25,034 nt of DNA from Colimorpha sp045639845 (GCA_045639845.1 JAZUDW010000060.1:1-25034), one strand, 5' to 3'. Counted from the first letter of the stretch, positions 7,156 to 15,284 are shown. Notes: a model not told the origin generated them from the sequence alone. Translations and numbers: made by a program.

Positions 7156-7413
7156 CATGTTCTTAACGGTCGCCAGTGCTGTGTTGAATGCCATAGAATG
7201 AGGAGTTTGTGTGGTTGTTGGCGGTAAATATTTGTTGTCCTCCGTGCTCCTCTTTTCCCCGAGACCTCTGTTGTGGTGAATTGGTTTTGCGGCTTAGTAA
7301 AGTGTTTTTTAGAGGTCCAGAGGTGTGATATGGTAATCCTTTTTGCCGTTGTTGTGCTGCTGTTGAAGAATGATAGTTGCGATATTTAAACTGATAATCA
7401 TAGAATCAATCAC

Positions 7414-8181
7414 ATGGATACAGTAAAAGCCAAGAAGTTCTTGGGTCAACATTTCTTGAAAGATGAGTCGATAGCTGCTCGCATTGCCAATAGTTTGTCG
7501 GGCCAGCAAACCCGCGTGCTTGAGATAGGCCCCGGAATGGGTGTGCTTACTAAGTATCTGGTTGCTAACGATAACTTGGATTTTCGAGCCGTTGAGATTG
7601 ATCGTGAGAGTGTGGCCTACCTCAACCACCATTATCCTTCGTTGAAGGTGATAGATGGCGACTTTCTCAAGATGGACTTGACTACGCTGTTCAATGATTC
7701 TTTTGCTGTTATCGGAAACTTCCCTTACAACATATCGTCGCAGATCCTCTTCCGCGTCTTTGACCATCGCAATCTGATACCCGAGGTGGTGGGAATGTTC
7801 CAGAAAGAGGTGGCCGAGCGTGTGGCTGCTGGCCCAGGAAGTAAGGTATATGGTATTTTAAGTGTCTTGCTATCTGCTTTCTACGATATTGAATACCTCT
7901 TCACGGTGGATGAACATGTGTTTAATCCCCCACCAAAAGTAAAGTCGGCCGTTATCCGACTCAGAAGAAACGACGTAAGTTCCTTGGAATGTGATGAAAA
8001 AATGTTCGTATCGGTAGTTAAAGCAGGTTTCAATCAGCGTCGTAAGACCATGCGTAATGCATTGAAACCATTGGGCAAAGATCTTTCGCCCATACCAGAC
8101 GAGCTGCTTCAGAAGCGTGCCGAGCAGTTGTCGGTTGCCGATTTCGTGTTGATAACAAAACTTTTATCCGATAATGAATAG
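7414..8181 (+). CDS. ksgA: KsgA/RsmA, 16S rRNA dimethyladenosine transferase
   Basis: This enzyme dimethylates the two adjacent adenines (A1518/A1519 in E. coli numbering) of the 3'-terminal 16S rRNA hairpin late in 30S assembly, using SAM. The 255-residue length is normal. Motifs are KKFLGQHFLKD at the N-terminus, SAM-binding EIGPGMG (37-43), the acidic VEID (E61), GDF (82-84) and the catalytic NFPYN (102-106, the NLPY variant common in this phylum). FNPPPKVKSAVIRL and the C-terminal FNQRRKTMRNALK segment are also typical. The ATG at 7414 places these motifs as expected. The membrane protein gene 42 nt downstream on the same strand may be co-transcribed. Confidence 0.97.
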   Translation: MDTVKAKKFLGQHFLKDESIAARIANSLSGQQTRVLEIGPGMGVLTKYLVANDNLDFRAVEIDRESVAYLNHHYPSLKVIDGDFLKMDLTTLFNDSFAVIGNFPYNISSQILFRVFDHRNLIPEVVGMFQKEVAERVAAGPGSKVYGILSVLLSAFYDIEYLFTVDEHVFNPPPKVKSAVIRLRRNDVSSLECDEKMFVSVVKAGFNQRRKTMRNALKPLGKDLSPIPDELLQKRAEQLSVADFVLITKLLSDNE

Positions 8182-8223
8182 GCAGTAATAAGCCTTTTTC
8201 AAATCTTATATTGGTGTAAAACA

Positions 8224-8781
8224 ATGACAGTAATTATCTCTTTCCTTTTGGCGATAGCCATGGGCGTTGAATCGTTGGTGATGTTTCGCAATTGTGCCGA
8301 CACCTATCCCGTGCGTCTGACTCATGGAATGGCGTTGTCTCTAATCAACGCGCTCTTCTCTACCCTCATGCTGTTCGTAGGAGTGCGCTTGTGCCAGATC
8401 TCCAGTTCCTTCACGGGTACGGGAGGCTCCAATATAGGCTTCTTGGCCATGCTGGTATTGGTAGCAGTGAAGATAATGCTGTCCAATCGAAAGAAAAACG
8501 AACCCCAGGCGTTCGATTTTCGTTCCTGGTCGGTGTCGTTCATGCTGGCAGTAGTGCTGTCTGTCAACACCCTTTTCCTAGGTGTGGGCATGGGGTATCT
8601 GTATAGTCAGCAGTGGGCCATAGTACTTGCAATGGTGCTTATGGCCCTGATGATCTTCGGCTTCTCCTACTGGGGCGTTATGTTGGGACGGAAGAACATA
8701 GAGATGCTTCAACGCCGTTGGCGCTCAATGGGGGTGTTGCTCATCCTTGCGTCGGCTCTCTTGGGATTGTTTGTTCGATAG
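8224..8781 (+). CDS. Six-helix membrane protein, distantly MntP-like
   Basis: This 185-residue, very hydrophobic protein has about six membrane segments (roughly residues 1-20, 36-56, 70-86, 101-126, 131-155 and 167-184). The layout of two similar three-helix halves resembles the MntP/YtaF manganese-efflux family: MGVESLVMF in helix 1 corresponds to LSLDAFAV, and LSVNTLFLGVGMGYL in helix 4 corresponds to SIDALAVGV. The MntP aspartates would be Glu16 and Asn115 here, so manganese transport cannot be assumed. The gene lies 42 nt downstream of ksgA and converges on the U32 gene 31 nt away. An alternative call is simply an uncharacterised integral membrane protein. Confidence 0.65.
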   Translation: MTVIISFLLAIAMGVESLVMFRNCADTYPVRLTHGMALSLINALFSTLMLFVGVRLCQISSSFTGTGGSNIGFLAMLVLVAVKIMLSNRKKNEPQAFDFRSWSVSFMLAVVLSVNTLFLGVGMGYLYSQQWAIVLAMVLMALMIFGFSYWGVMLGRKNIEMLQRRWRSMGVLLILASALLGLFVR

Positions 8782-8812
8782 CCGAGGGTGCTTATTCTGC
8801 TCATGGGAATCT

Positions 8813-10669
8813 CTATCGTTGCTTTTCTTTCAGCAACACTTTCATCATACAATTTTTACAGTCGAACTGCAATAGGAAGTAGTTCTTGTTGTTTCGCAGA
8901 TAAAGATTGCCCTTGAAATCGGCATCCACCTCTTTGTTGGCCTTGAGCTGCAGACATTGCTTCAGCTCGTACCGCAGGCAGTATTTTGTGGTCATCAGCG
9001 CTTTGCCCTCATAGTCTTTGCTTACCTCCAGACCCTTTTCTTGCACCGTGGCACCATGGCGCTCGTAGAATTTTCGAGACAGGCTGTTCACCACGTTGGC
9101 TCTGTAGTCAAGCTCCGTTTCAAAATAGTGGGTGTCGTTGGCATCTGTCTTGCAGTCCGAGGGCCAATAAGCCTTTCTGCGGGCCTCTTCCAACTGGCGG
9201 GTGCTCTCCCTCCTCAGTTCGTTGATTGTAGCAGCAGCGATGAAATATAGGTCGTTCTCGCCAGTCTGGGAGAATCGGGTGTGGTATTCTTTCATGGCAA
9301 AAGGCGTCTCGCCTAGTTTTGAGAGTTGTTTCCCTATCTGATCGCGTGCTTTTTCTATGTCGCGAGCCATGCTCTTTTCGCACGTCACTTCAGCAGTGCC
9401 AATGTTGCCGTAATCGTCGGCAGCGATGAGGGAGAAGCCGTTGTCGGTATCGCCAAGGGTAAAGGTGATGTTGATCTTTCGTTCCGACGATTTTCCTTGA
9501 AGCTGTTTTTCGAAAGCGAAGTCGTTATTTCGCCACACCGTAGTGCCCACAGTGATGCTCTCGGGCAGACGGTTGGGGGTGATCGTGTTGCCATTCACAT
9601 GGTTCACAAAGAACCCCTCCAGCTCTCTCTTGGGGGTGAAATAGCATAGGCCGTCGCCTGCGGTAAAGGTCTCTCTGGTCTTGATAGTAAGAGAGTTCTT
9701 GCCTATCGACACCACTTTCCCCATCAGTTTGCCTATCGATTTCTGTGTCTCCATCGAAGCCATAGGCTTGCGTTCCTCGAGGAAGTAGTTTGTAAAATCG
9801 CGATTGTAGGTACGTGAGAGATCGGGGGTGAAGAAGCATTTCGTGGTGCCATGCGACACGGGGCCGAGGTCTTCTCTCCCTTCCATGATCTGATCGAGCA
9901 ACTGACGGTAGTATGCCGTCACGTTTTTCACATACGAAAGGTCTTTCAGTCGTCCTTCGATCTTAAACGAGCTGATTCCCGCATCCACCATGTCGGCTAT
10001 ATGGTGGCTGGCGTTGAAGTCCTTCAGTGAGAGCAGATGCTCTTGTCGGCGTAGCAGTTTCCCGCTTTCGTTGTAAAGGTCGTAGCTCGAGCGGCAGGGC
10101 TGCCCACAGCAACCTCTGTTGCCGCTACGTTCGTTGAGGTACTGACTCATATAGCATTGTCCGCTGAAACTAACGCAAAGGGCGCCTTGAATGAAAGCCT
10201 CCAGTTCCACCGAGGTGCATTCCCTTATGGCTTGCATCTGAACCAGCGAAGTCTCTCGGGCCAGGATCACCCGCTGGAACCCCGCCTGCTCCATAAACTT
10301 GATGCGCTCCATGTCGTAGTTGTGCATCTGGGTGCTGGCGTGCAGGGCTATGGGGGGTATGTCCATCTCAAGGATGCCCAGATCTTGAATGATAAGGGCA
10401 TCCACGCCTATGTTGTACAGCTGGTATATCAGCTTTCGGGCTTCTTCCAGCTCCTCGTCGAAGAGGAGGGTGTTGACGGTGGCAAACACCTTGGAATGAT
10501 ATACATGGGCATATTTTACCAGTTGCTCTATGTCGTCGATGCTGTTGCCTGCCGCCGACCGTGCACCGAACAATGGTGCGCCGATATATACGGCATCGGC
10601 TCCGTGGTTGATAGCCGCCATACCCTGGTCGGCATTCTTGGCTGGGGATAGTAGTTCCAGGTATTTCAT
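8813..10669 (-). CDS. U32-family peptidase / RlhA-like protein
   Basis: This 618-residue protein begins MKYLELLSPAKNADQG. It contains the U32 signature EAFIQGALCVSFSGQC at about 157-172, followed by a cysteine cluster (GCCGQPCR). The middle part has SFKIEGRLKDLSYVKNVTAYYRQ, another family block. C-terminal additions end with a conserved FDCKNCMMKVL. U32 members include collagenase-like PrtC and the E. coli proteins RlhA (23S rRNA hydroxylation) and TrhP (tRNA hydroxylation). The domain layout makes an RNA hydroxylation role more likely than secreted protease activity, as there is no signal peptide. The ATG at 10669 is preferred over a TTG two codons upstream. It is the last gene of the minus-strand run, 15 nt after the aroB stop. 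Confidence 0.9.
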   Translation of the reverse strand: MKYLELLSPAKNADQGMAAINHGADAVYIGAPLFGARSAAGNSIDDIEQLVKYAHVYHSKVFATVNTLLFDEELEEARKLIYQLYNIGVDALIIQDLGILEMDIPPIALHASTQMHNYDMERIKFMEQAGFQRVILARETSLVQMQAIRECTSVELEAFIQGALCVSFSGQCYMSQYLNERSGNRGCCGQPCRSSYDLYNESGKLLRRQEHLLSLKDFNASHHIADMVDAGISSFKIEGRLKDLSYVKNVTAYYRQLLDQIMEGREDLGPVSHGTTKCFFTPDLSRTYNRDFTNYFLEERKPMASMETQKSIGKLMGKVVSIGKNSLTIKTRETFTAGDGLCYFTPKRELEGFFVNHVNGNTITPNRLPESITVGTTVWRNNDFAFEKQLQGKSSERKINITFTLGDTDNGFSLIAADDYGNIGTAEVTCEKSMARDIEKARDQIGKQLSKLGETPFAMKEYHTRFSQTGENDLYFIAAATINELRRESTRQLEEARRKAYWPSDCKTDANDTHYFETELDYRANVVNSLSRKFYERHGATVQEKGLEVSKDYEGKALMTTKYCLRYELKQCLQLKANKEVDADFKGNLYLRNNKNYFLLQFDCKNCMMKVLLKEKQR

Positions 10670-10684
10670 TCCCAATATGATATG

Positions 10685-11755
10685 TTACAATAGTTTGGCT
10701 AAGGCAAGAATAGTGTCGCGTATTTCGTTTTCGTCGATGGCTACATCGATCACAGGAACTCCCAATTCCTGCATCAACACACATAGAATCATGTCGTTCT
10801 CGTTCTTTTTGTCGGCCCGCATGAACGACAGCAGACTTTCGGTGTCCTTCAGTGTGTATTTGTGGGGCTTAATCATTGAAAGCATGATGTTTTGATATTC
10901 CTCGACTATCTCGGCGGGCAAGGCCATCTTCTTCATCGAGAGATACAAGGCACACCACATACCCAGACCTACGCTTTGACCGTGACTAAGCGGAGCGGCG
11001 GTGTTCATGTGGAAACTCTCGAAAGCATGGCCGAAGGTGTGGCCGAAGTTGAGAATCTTGCGTATCGAGGCATCTTGCGTATCGGCCTTAGTCACATCGT
11101 ATTTAAACTGGGCACACTCGCTTATGATCTCGTTGCTGATGTCCACGTCGCCCGATAGTATCTGTTGGCAGAGCGAGTGGTACATCTCGCCATTGGCCAG
11201 CATCAACGTCTTGATAGCTTCAAACAGTCCGCTTATCATCTCGGGGCCAGGCAGTGTGGCCAACAGGTCTGGTTCTATGCACGTTATCTCGGGCAGGTAG
11301 AAGGTGCCCACCTGATTCTTCAGGTTCTCTATGTTCACGGCCGTTTTGCCGCCTATGGCAGCATCCACCATGCCTATCAGCGTGGTAGGTACGTTGATGT
11401 AGCGTATGCCCCTCTTGTAGCACGATGCCACAAAGCCGCCGAGGTCGCTCACCGTGCCGCCGCCCAGGTTTACCAATATCGTGTTGCGGTCGGCACCCAT
11501 CTCAATCAGTCCGCCCCATATCTGGGTGGCTATCTCAATGCTTTTGGCCTCCTCGCCCACAGGTACTTCCAGAAACTCGGCTTCGTGGAGGGCCGTCATG
11601 CGGCTTATCACCTCGGGCATGCAGTTGGAGTAGGTGTTGCCATCCAGAAGAATGATGAATTTGCAGCCTTCGTATTTCGCGCCCGAAAGTATTCTGTTGA
11701 GGCGCGACAGCGACGATACGTGCGATGGGAGAATCAATTTGGTGTTATGTGCCAT
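10685..11755 (-). CDS. aroB: 3-dehydroquinate synthase
   Basis: AroB catalyses the second step of the shikimate pathway, converting DAHP to 3-dehydroquinate in the cytosol with NAD and a divalent metal. The 356-residue length is normal. Motifs are LGGGTVSDLGGFVA (97-110, NAD site), RGIRYINVPTTLIGMVDAAIGGKTAVN (115-141), LFEAIK (177-182, metal-binding Glu) and ILNFGHTFGHAFES with the metal-binding histidine. The SHGQSVGLGM segment supplies another metal-site histidine. The ATG is at 11755. It lies 97 nt downstream of the nuclease gene, and its stop is 15 nt from the U32 start, so the two are probably co-transcribed. Confidence 0.97.
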   Translation of the reverse strand: MAHNTKLILPSHVSSLSRLNRILSGAKYEGCKFIILLDGNTYSNCMPEVISRMTALHEAEFLEVPVGEEAKSIEIATQIWGGLIEMGADRNTILVNLGGGTVSDLGGFVASCYKRGIRYINVPTTLIGMVDAAIGGKTAVNIENLKNQVGTFYLPEITCIEPDLLATLPGPEMISGLFEAIKTLMLANGEMYHSLCQQILSGDVDISNEIISECAQFKYDVTKADTQDASIRKILNFGHTFGHAFESFHMNTAAPLSHGQSVGLGMWCALYLSMKKMALPAEIVEEYQNIMLSMIKPHKYTLKDTESLLSFMRADKKNENDMILCVLMQELGVPVIDVAIDENEIRDTILALAKLL

Positions 11756-11852
11756 AGTGAATGTGTTGTTGGTTTGCTGAATTGTTTAAGGGGTGATGAC
11801 AACCTGCGTCGGGGCTGTAGCCGATATTTCGTTGTCGATAAGCAGGGTTGTG

Positions 11853-12533
11853 TTAGAAGTCCAAAGCCAGCTGTATGCTCTTTGGTTTGGAGCAATAATC
11901 TTTGTAGGGGCATTCGTAGGGAGTGTAGCAGTGGTCTCCCATCAATATAACAGGCTCGTTCTTAGATGCCAAGGTGTTGGTGAACCTCAGAATCTTTTCG
12001 CTGATAAAGTCCCATTGGGCCTTCGCCTCGTTCATGAGATCCATGTATTGGAAAGGTTCGTCTTCCTGTTCGTTGCGATATACCACCGAGAAACTCTTCA
12101 ACCCCTCCACGCTATGGCTTATCACATAGTGCTGAACATATACATCGTTCTTTATCACCTCTTTCACTTCCGATACGTTTTTCACCTCCATTACCTCTAT
12201 GGTGCCGTCGGCATGTTTGTGGACCACGTCGGCCAGCACAAGCACCCCTTGGTATTGGAAACCCGCCTCGAAAAGCACCACCTCGCCCTCGCGGGCCAGC
12301 AGGCTTGCTGTTACCGAGGGGTATTGGTCCACCTGTCGGCCCAGCATTTCGCTCACGTCTATTCCCATGGGGAAGGTGTCCTTGTATGAGCGCTCAAACT
12401 CGCGTCCTTGGTCAAACTTCATCCTCAGTGCGGGCGGTATCACAGCCAGCTCCTTGTGGTAAGTGTCTAGGAACATGGCCTTTTCGCACTGCAGCCCTCT
12501 TATGAAACGGCTTTTGCTCAGAATGTGTGGCAT
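11853..12533 (-). CDS. Stand-alone PD-(D/E)XK nuclease-like protein with Fe-S cysteines
   Basis: This 226-residue protein starts LSKSRFIRGLQCEKAMFLD, like the N-terminus of DUF2779/RecB-type nucleases. Visible catalytic residues are a Glu (E89) on a beta strand, D102 in VLVLADVVHK, and E116-V-K118 in EVMEVKNV, followed by Q134-HY, a typical QxxxY-like end of the core. One cysteine near the N-terminus (C16) and three near the C-terminus (C202, C208, C214 in GDHCYTPYECPYKDYC) form the pattern that holds a 4Fe-4S cluster in Cas4 and AddB-type nucleases. No CRISPR or helicase gene is nearby. It sits 10 nt after lysC, inside a biosynthetic run. A DNA repair or restriction-like function is inferred; the substrate is unknown. 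Confidence 0.8.
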   Translation of the reverse strand: MPHILSKSRFIRGLQCEKAMFLDTYHKELAVIPPALRMKFDQGREFERSYKDTFPMGIDVSEMLGRQVDQYPSVTASLLAREGEVVLFEAGFQYQGVLVLADVVHKHADGTIEVMEVKNVSEVKEVIKNDVYVQHYVISHSVEGLKSFSVVYRNEQEDEPFQYMDLMNEAKAQWDFISEKILRFTNTLASKNEPVILMGDHCYTPYECPYKDYCSKPKSIQLALDF

Positions 12534-12543
12534 AGGGCAGGGG

Positions 12544-13872
12544 TTATTTGTCCTCTACCACCAGCTGGGTGGTGGTACGCGAGCGTTGTTGTACCAAAAT
12601 AGTGCGGTTGCCCACTATCTGATCTATGATCTCCTGCGTGTAGTAGCGTATGGTGATCAGCTTCAGATTGTCGTTGTAGCGGAGCAGGAAGTTTTTCGAT
12701 AGCAGTTCCTGCAGCTGTTGCAGCAGCACTTCGTTGTTGTCTATACACAGCGAGAAACTCAGTGCCGAGTTCTGCATCAGGTTCACTCTGATATTCAAGG
12801 CTGCCAGTGCGGCAAAGATCGTCTGCAGGTTGTCTTCGGCAATAAACGAGAAGTCTTTGGGCATGATAGAGAGCAGCACCTGGCGGCTCTTCACGATGTA
12901 CAGGGGGCATTGAGGCACAATGCAATCGAAGGGGCCTATCACCGAACCCTCCTTCTCGGGATTTACAAACGACTTGATGTTGAGCCTTATGTTGCTGTTC
13001 TGCAGAGGCTTCACCGTCTTGGGGTGTATCACCGATGCACCGTAGTAGGCCTGCTCTATGGCCTCGTTGTAGGGCATCTGCTCTATTTTGATGGTGTTGT
13101 CGAAATATTTAGGGTCGGCATTCAGGAATCCCGGCACGTCTTTCCATATCGTCATGCACTCGGCACCCAGACAGTGGCTCAGTATGGCGGCCGAATAGTC
13201 GGAGCCCTCTCGTCCCAGCGTGGTGGTAGTGTGCGACGAGGTGCCTGCTATGAAGCCTTGGGTCACCACCACGGGGTGCTCCTCGGCGTCGGAGGCCGAC
13301 TGCAGCAGGGGCAGCAGCTTGGTTTTGGCGTTGAAACGGGTGGCGTCCCAATCCACTATGCCTTCGCGGTAGTTGGCATCGGTGCGTATAATCTCGCGCA
13401 CATCCATCCATCGGTTGCTGATGCCTATATAGTTGAGGTATTCGGAGATGATGGTGGTCGATATCAGTTCGCCAAACGATACTATCTGGTCGTAGTCGAA
13501 GTTGTAGGCCGTCGGGGCCCCTTCGGCACGCATACGCAGCAGCTCGAAGTAGGTCTCTACCTTGTGCCGTACGGCACGTAGGGCCTCCTGTCGCATGGCC
13601 TCCTGGGCTATGCTGCCAGTGCTGCCGCCGGGGGCATAGAGCCCATCGATGATATCGTAGTGGTAGCTCTGCAACTGTTGCAGCGTGAGGGAACGCTCGT
13701 CCTCGTTGGTGCCTATGCCTGGTATGAGCCGTTCCAAAGCATTGGTGGTCTTACCCATGGCCGATACCACGATGAGCAGCGGTCTGCTGCGGTGCGAGGC
13801 CACAATGTTCGACATGTTTCTCACAGCATCGGCGCTGTTGACCGACGCGCCTCCAAATTTAAAGATATTCAT
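12544..13872 (-). CDS. lysC: Aspartate kinase
   Basis: This enzyme phosphorylates aspartate in the first step toward lysine, threonine, methionine and diaminopimelate. The 442-residue monofunctional form starts MNIFKFGGASVNS, with the KFGG nucleotide-binding motif. It continues with TTTTLGREGSDYSAAIL and MTIWKDVPGFLNADP, both kinase-domain signatures. The last third (from about residue 300) has two ACT-type regulatory segments, so feedback control by an amino acid is expected. The ATG at 13872 is chosen over a TTG two codons upstream. The symbol is used in the general sense, because paralogues cannot be told apart here. It lies 51 nt after smpB and 10 nt before the nuclease gene. Confidence 0.93.
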   Translation of the reverse strand: MNIFKFGGASVNSADAVRNMSNIVASHRSRPLLIVVSAMGKTTNALERLIPGIGTNEDERSLTLQQLQSYHYDIIDGLYAPGGSTGSIAQEAMRQEALRAVRHKVETYFELLRMRAEGAPTAYNFDYDQIVSFGELISTTIISEYLNYIGISNRWMDVREIIRTDANYREGIVDWDATRFNAKTKLLPLLQSASDAEEHPVVVTQGFIAGTSSHTTTTLGREGSDYSAAILSHCLGAECMTIWKDVPGFLNADPKYFDNTIKIEQMPYNEAIEQAYYGASVIHPKTVKPLQNSNIRLNIKSFVNPEKEGSVIGPFDCIVPQCPLYIVKSRQVLLSIMPKDFSFIAEDNLQTIFAALAALNIRVNLMQNSALSFSLCIDNNEVLLQQLQELLSKNFLLRYNDNLKLITIRYYTQEIIDQIVGNRTILVQQRSRTTTQLVVEDK

Positions 13873-13923
13873 ACCCAAATGTGTCGTTTAGTGATGATGA
13901 ACCTCCGATAATCCAATCCCGAG

Positions 13924-14391
13924 TTAGTGAGCCAGTTGGCGTTCCAGGTCTCTGCGACTGTCTTTGGCCTTGATGGTCTCGCGTTTGTCGTAGAATTTCT
14001 TGCCTCGGGCCAACGAGATGTTGATTTTGGCGTAGCCTCTCGAATCCACAAAGAGCAGGGTAGGGATGATGGTGAACCCCTTCTCCTTGATCTTGTTTTG
14101 CAGTTTGCGCAGTTCGCGACTGGTGAGTAGCAGTTTGCGGTCGCGTTTGGCGGGGTGGTTGAGCCACGATCCGAACCGATATTCGCTAATATGCATCTGT
14201 CGCACAAACAGCTCGTTGCCTATAAACACACAGTAGGCGTCGGTGAGGTTCACCTTTCCGTCGCGTATCGATTTTATCTCCGTACCCGTCAGCACCAAGC
14301 CGGCAGTGTAGTCGTCGGAAAGGTAATACTGAAACTCTGCTTTCTTATTCTTTATTTCGATGATATTCTTCTCTTTCTGTTGCGTAGCCAT
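13924..14391 (-). CDS. smpB: SmpB, tmRNA-binding protein
   Basis: SmpB binds tmRNA and brings it to stalled ribosomes for trans-translation. The 155-residue length is normal. Motifs are NKKAEFQYYLSDDYTAGLVLTGTEIKSIR near the N-terminus, NLTDAYCVFIGNELFV, HPAKRDRKLLLTSRE, and the basic C-terminal tail GKKFYDKRETIKAKDSRRDLER, which enters the decoding centre. The ATG at 14391 gives the usual N-terminus. It is the first gene of the minus-strand run, and no clear TAnnTTTG promoter was seen upstream. The ssrA gene itself is not in the window. Confidence 0.97.
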   Translation of the reverse strand: MATQQKEKNIIEIKNKKAEFQYYLSDDYTAGLVLTGTEIKSIRDGKVNLTDAYCVFIGNELFVRQMHISEYRFGSWLNHPAKRDRKLLLTSRELRKLQNKIKEKGFTIIPTLLFVDSRGYAKINISLARGKKFYDKRETIKAKDSRRDLERQLAH

Positions 14392-14613
14392 AGCCAGACA
14401 TTATTATTATTGTTTTCTTAAACGAAACTCGTCCTTTTTTATTGTATCTCTGTTGCTGCTCGATTGTCGAATAGTGTCGGCGGCGATGTTTTTGGTTCAA
14501 GCTGGCACGGTGCGCCGAGGTGGCACAGCGAGTGTGTCGCTGCATGGCGGGGCGGCCCTGCGTGCGTGGTGCGCCCAGGCTCCGCACTGGGTCCATTTTG
14601 GCTCCATCGTAGG

Positions 14614-14740
14614 TCCGTTGTGACTCCACTGTATCTCCGAGGTATCTCCGACTAAGCTCCGAGGTAAGTCCGACCATCGGTCGGAGCTTTATCGGCGTTT
14701 TTCCGTTCTTATTTCGTTGATACAGTGGAGGCGGGACGGA
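14614..14740. repeat. Imperfect palindrome with internal 22-nt tandem repeats
   Basis: The outer arms TCCGT (14614-14618) and ACGGA (14736-14740) are followed, after 5-nt mismatched segments on each side, by perfect 12-bp arms CTCCACTGTATC (14624-14635) and GATACAGTGGAG (14719-14730). Inside are two 22-nt units starting CTCCGAGGTA (14635-14656 and 14657-14678), identical at 17 of 22 positions. There is also an inner hairpin, either AAGCTCCGA (14654-14662) with TCGGAGCTT (14681-14689) or TCCGACC (14669-14675) with GGTCGGA (14679-14685). No coding capacity or transposase is associated with it. Confidence 0.7.
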
Positions 14741-14848
14741 GCCACTGCGGCAACAGGGCGGAGTGGGCTCCGAAAAAGGCCCAAACAGCCTTCCTAGGGG
14801 GCTTCGGGACCGCCGAGGGCGGCAGTGGAGACCGCTCGAAGAAAAACC

Positions 14849-14878
14849 TTGGTATGTGAAGAAAAAGTCGTAATTTTG
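14849..14878 (+). promoter_or_regulatory. Promoter of the small-protein operon
   Basis: TTG (14849-14851) and TAATTTTG (14871-14878) are separated by 19 nt, a good Bacteroidetes promoter. The start is expected near 14885, about 33 nt before the ATG at 14918. Confidence 0.7.
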
Positions 14879-14917
14879 CAGCCGCGTTCCCATGGTGGAA
14901 TCATAAAACGAGAAGAG

Positions 14918-15220
14918 ATGAATAAAGTGAAGATAACGGCCATACGCAAGGTGCAGCACTGCGACCTCATGGCCCGCTACGAGAATCCCATAGAGCACAC
15001 GTGCGACGTGTGCGAGGGTCAGTGCTGGGTGAGCGAAGAGGGTCGCTGCCCCGAGGGGCTGTGTGCCGAAGCGTGGAAGACTATGCGCGAGTTTGTGGAG
15101 GCGCTGGCCCGTGGCGAAGGCAATTTCTACGACGGATGGATGAGGAATCCCCTCAGTGCCATGATCAGCTGCAACGACGGCTTTCGTCCCGTGAGCTTCT
15201 ATATCGAGGTGGTCGAATAG
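14918..15220 (+). CDS. TIGR04076-family small protein
   Basis: This 100-residue protein is Cys-rich in its first half (HTCDVCEGQCWVSEEGRCPEGLC). It follows the pattern of the TIGR04076 family: a KVKITAIRKVQHCDL start, then PEGLCAEAWKTM, and MISCNDGFRPVSFYIEVVE near the end. The function of the family is unknown. The cysteines could bind a metal, but spacing alone does not prove this. The ATG at 14918 is chosen because it fits the promoter at 14849-14878 and the family N-terminus. The upstream in-frame extension would read through the promoter. It is the first gene of a run with the YjbR gene 64 nt downstream. Confidence 0.8.
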   Translation: MNKVKITAIRKVQHCDLMARYENPIEHTCDVCEGQCWVSEEGRCPEGLCAEAWKTMREFVEALARGEGNFYDGWMRNPLSAMISCNDGFRPVSFYIEVVE

Positions 15221-15284
15221 GCGCCCCGTAGGCCGTACGTCTCCCTCTGATGACAAACAACGTGTGATATATCGCTATGATACT

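Larger units (their letters stand above)
7033..7413. other. Divergent intergenic region and long ksgA leader
   Basis: The gap contains a minus-strand -7 box (7098-7105) and a plus-strand -7 box (7148-7155), followed by about 250 nt before ksgA. No convincing gene was found in the leader. Inverted repeats are visible: GAGGAG (7200-7205) with CTCCTC (7247-7252), and GACCTCT (7263-7269) with AGAGGTC (7311-7317). CAGAGG (7318-7323) is an alternative partner for CCTCTG (7265-7270). No known riboswitch motif was recognised. Confidence 0.55.
14392..14917. other. GC-rich, hairpin-rich intergenic region
   Basis: No convincing gene lies in these 526 nt. The part from 14509 to 14828 is packed with repeats. 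A 12-mer GGTGCGCC(G/C)AGG occurs at 14509-14520 and 14568-14579. A hairpin CAGCGA-GTGTG-TCGCTG lies at 14526-14542. A long-armed imperfect palindrome (14614-14740) encloses two 22-nt tandem units. CCACTGC (14742-14748) pairs with GCAGTGG (14822-14828). The promoter of the following operon lies at its right edge. The short open frames here are Arg/Gly-rich and not protein-like. Confidence 0.6.

Noticed and set aside
11165..11950. Plus-strand open frame opposite aroB
   Set aside because: Low-complexity His/Tyr/Val-rich translation mirroring aroB; it has no independent start signal.
14392..14917. Gap as a CRISPR array
   Set aside because: Only two imperfect 22-nt units are adjacent, with no spacers and no cas genes.
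14345..15256. 303-codon minus-strand open frame across the smpB upstream gap and TIGR04076 gene
   Set aside because: It runs through the repeat region and the promoter and opposite a recognisable gene; the translation is Arg/Pro-rich with no domain.
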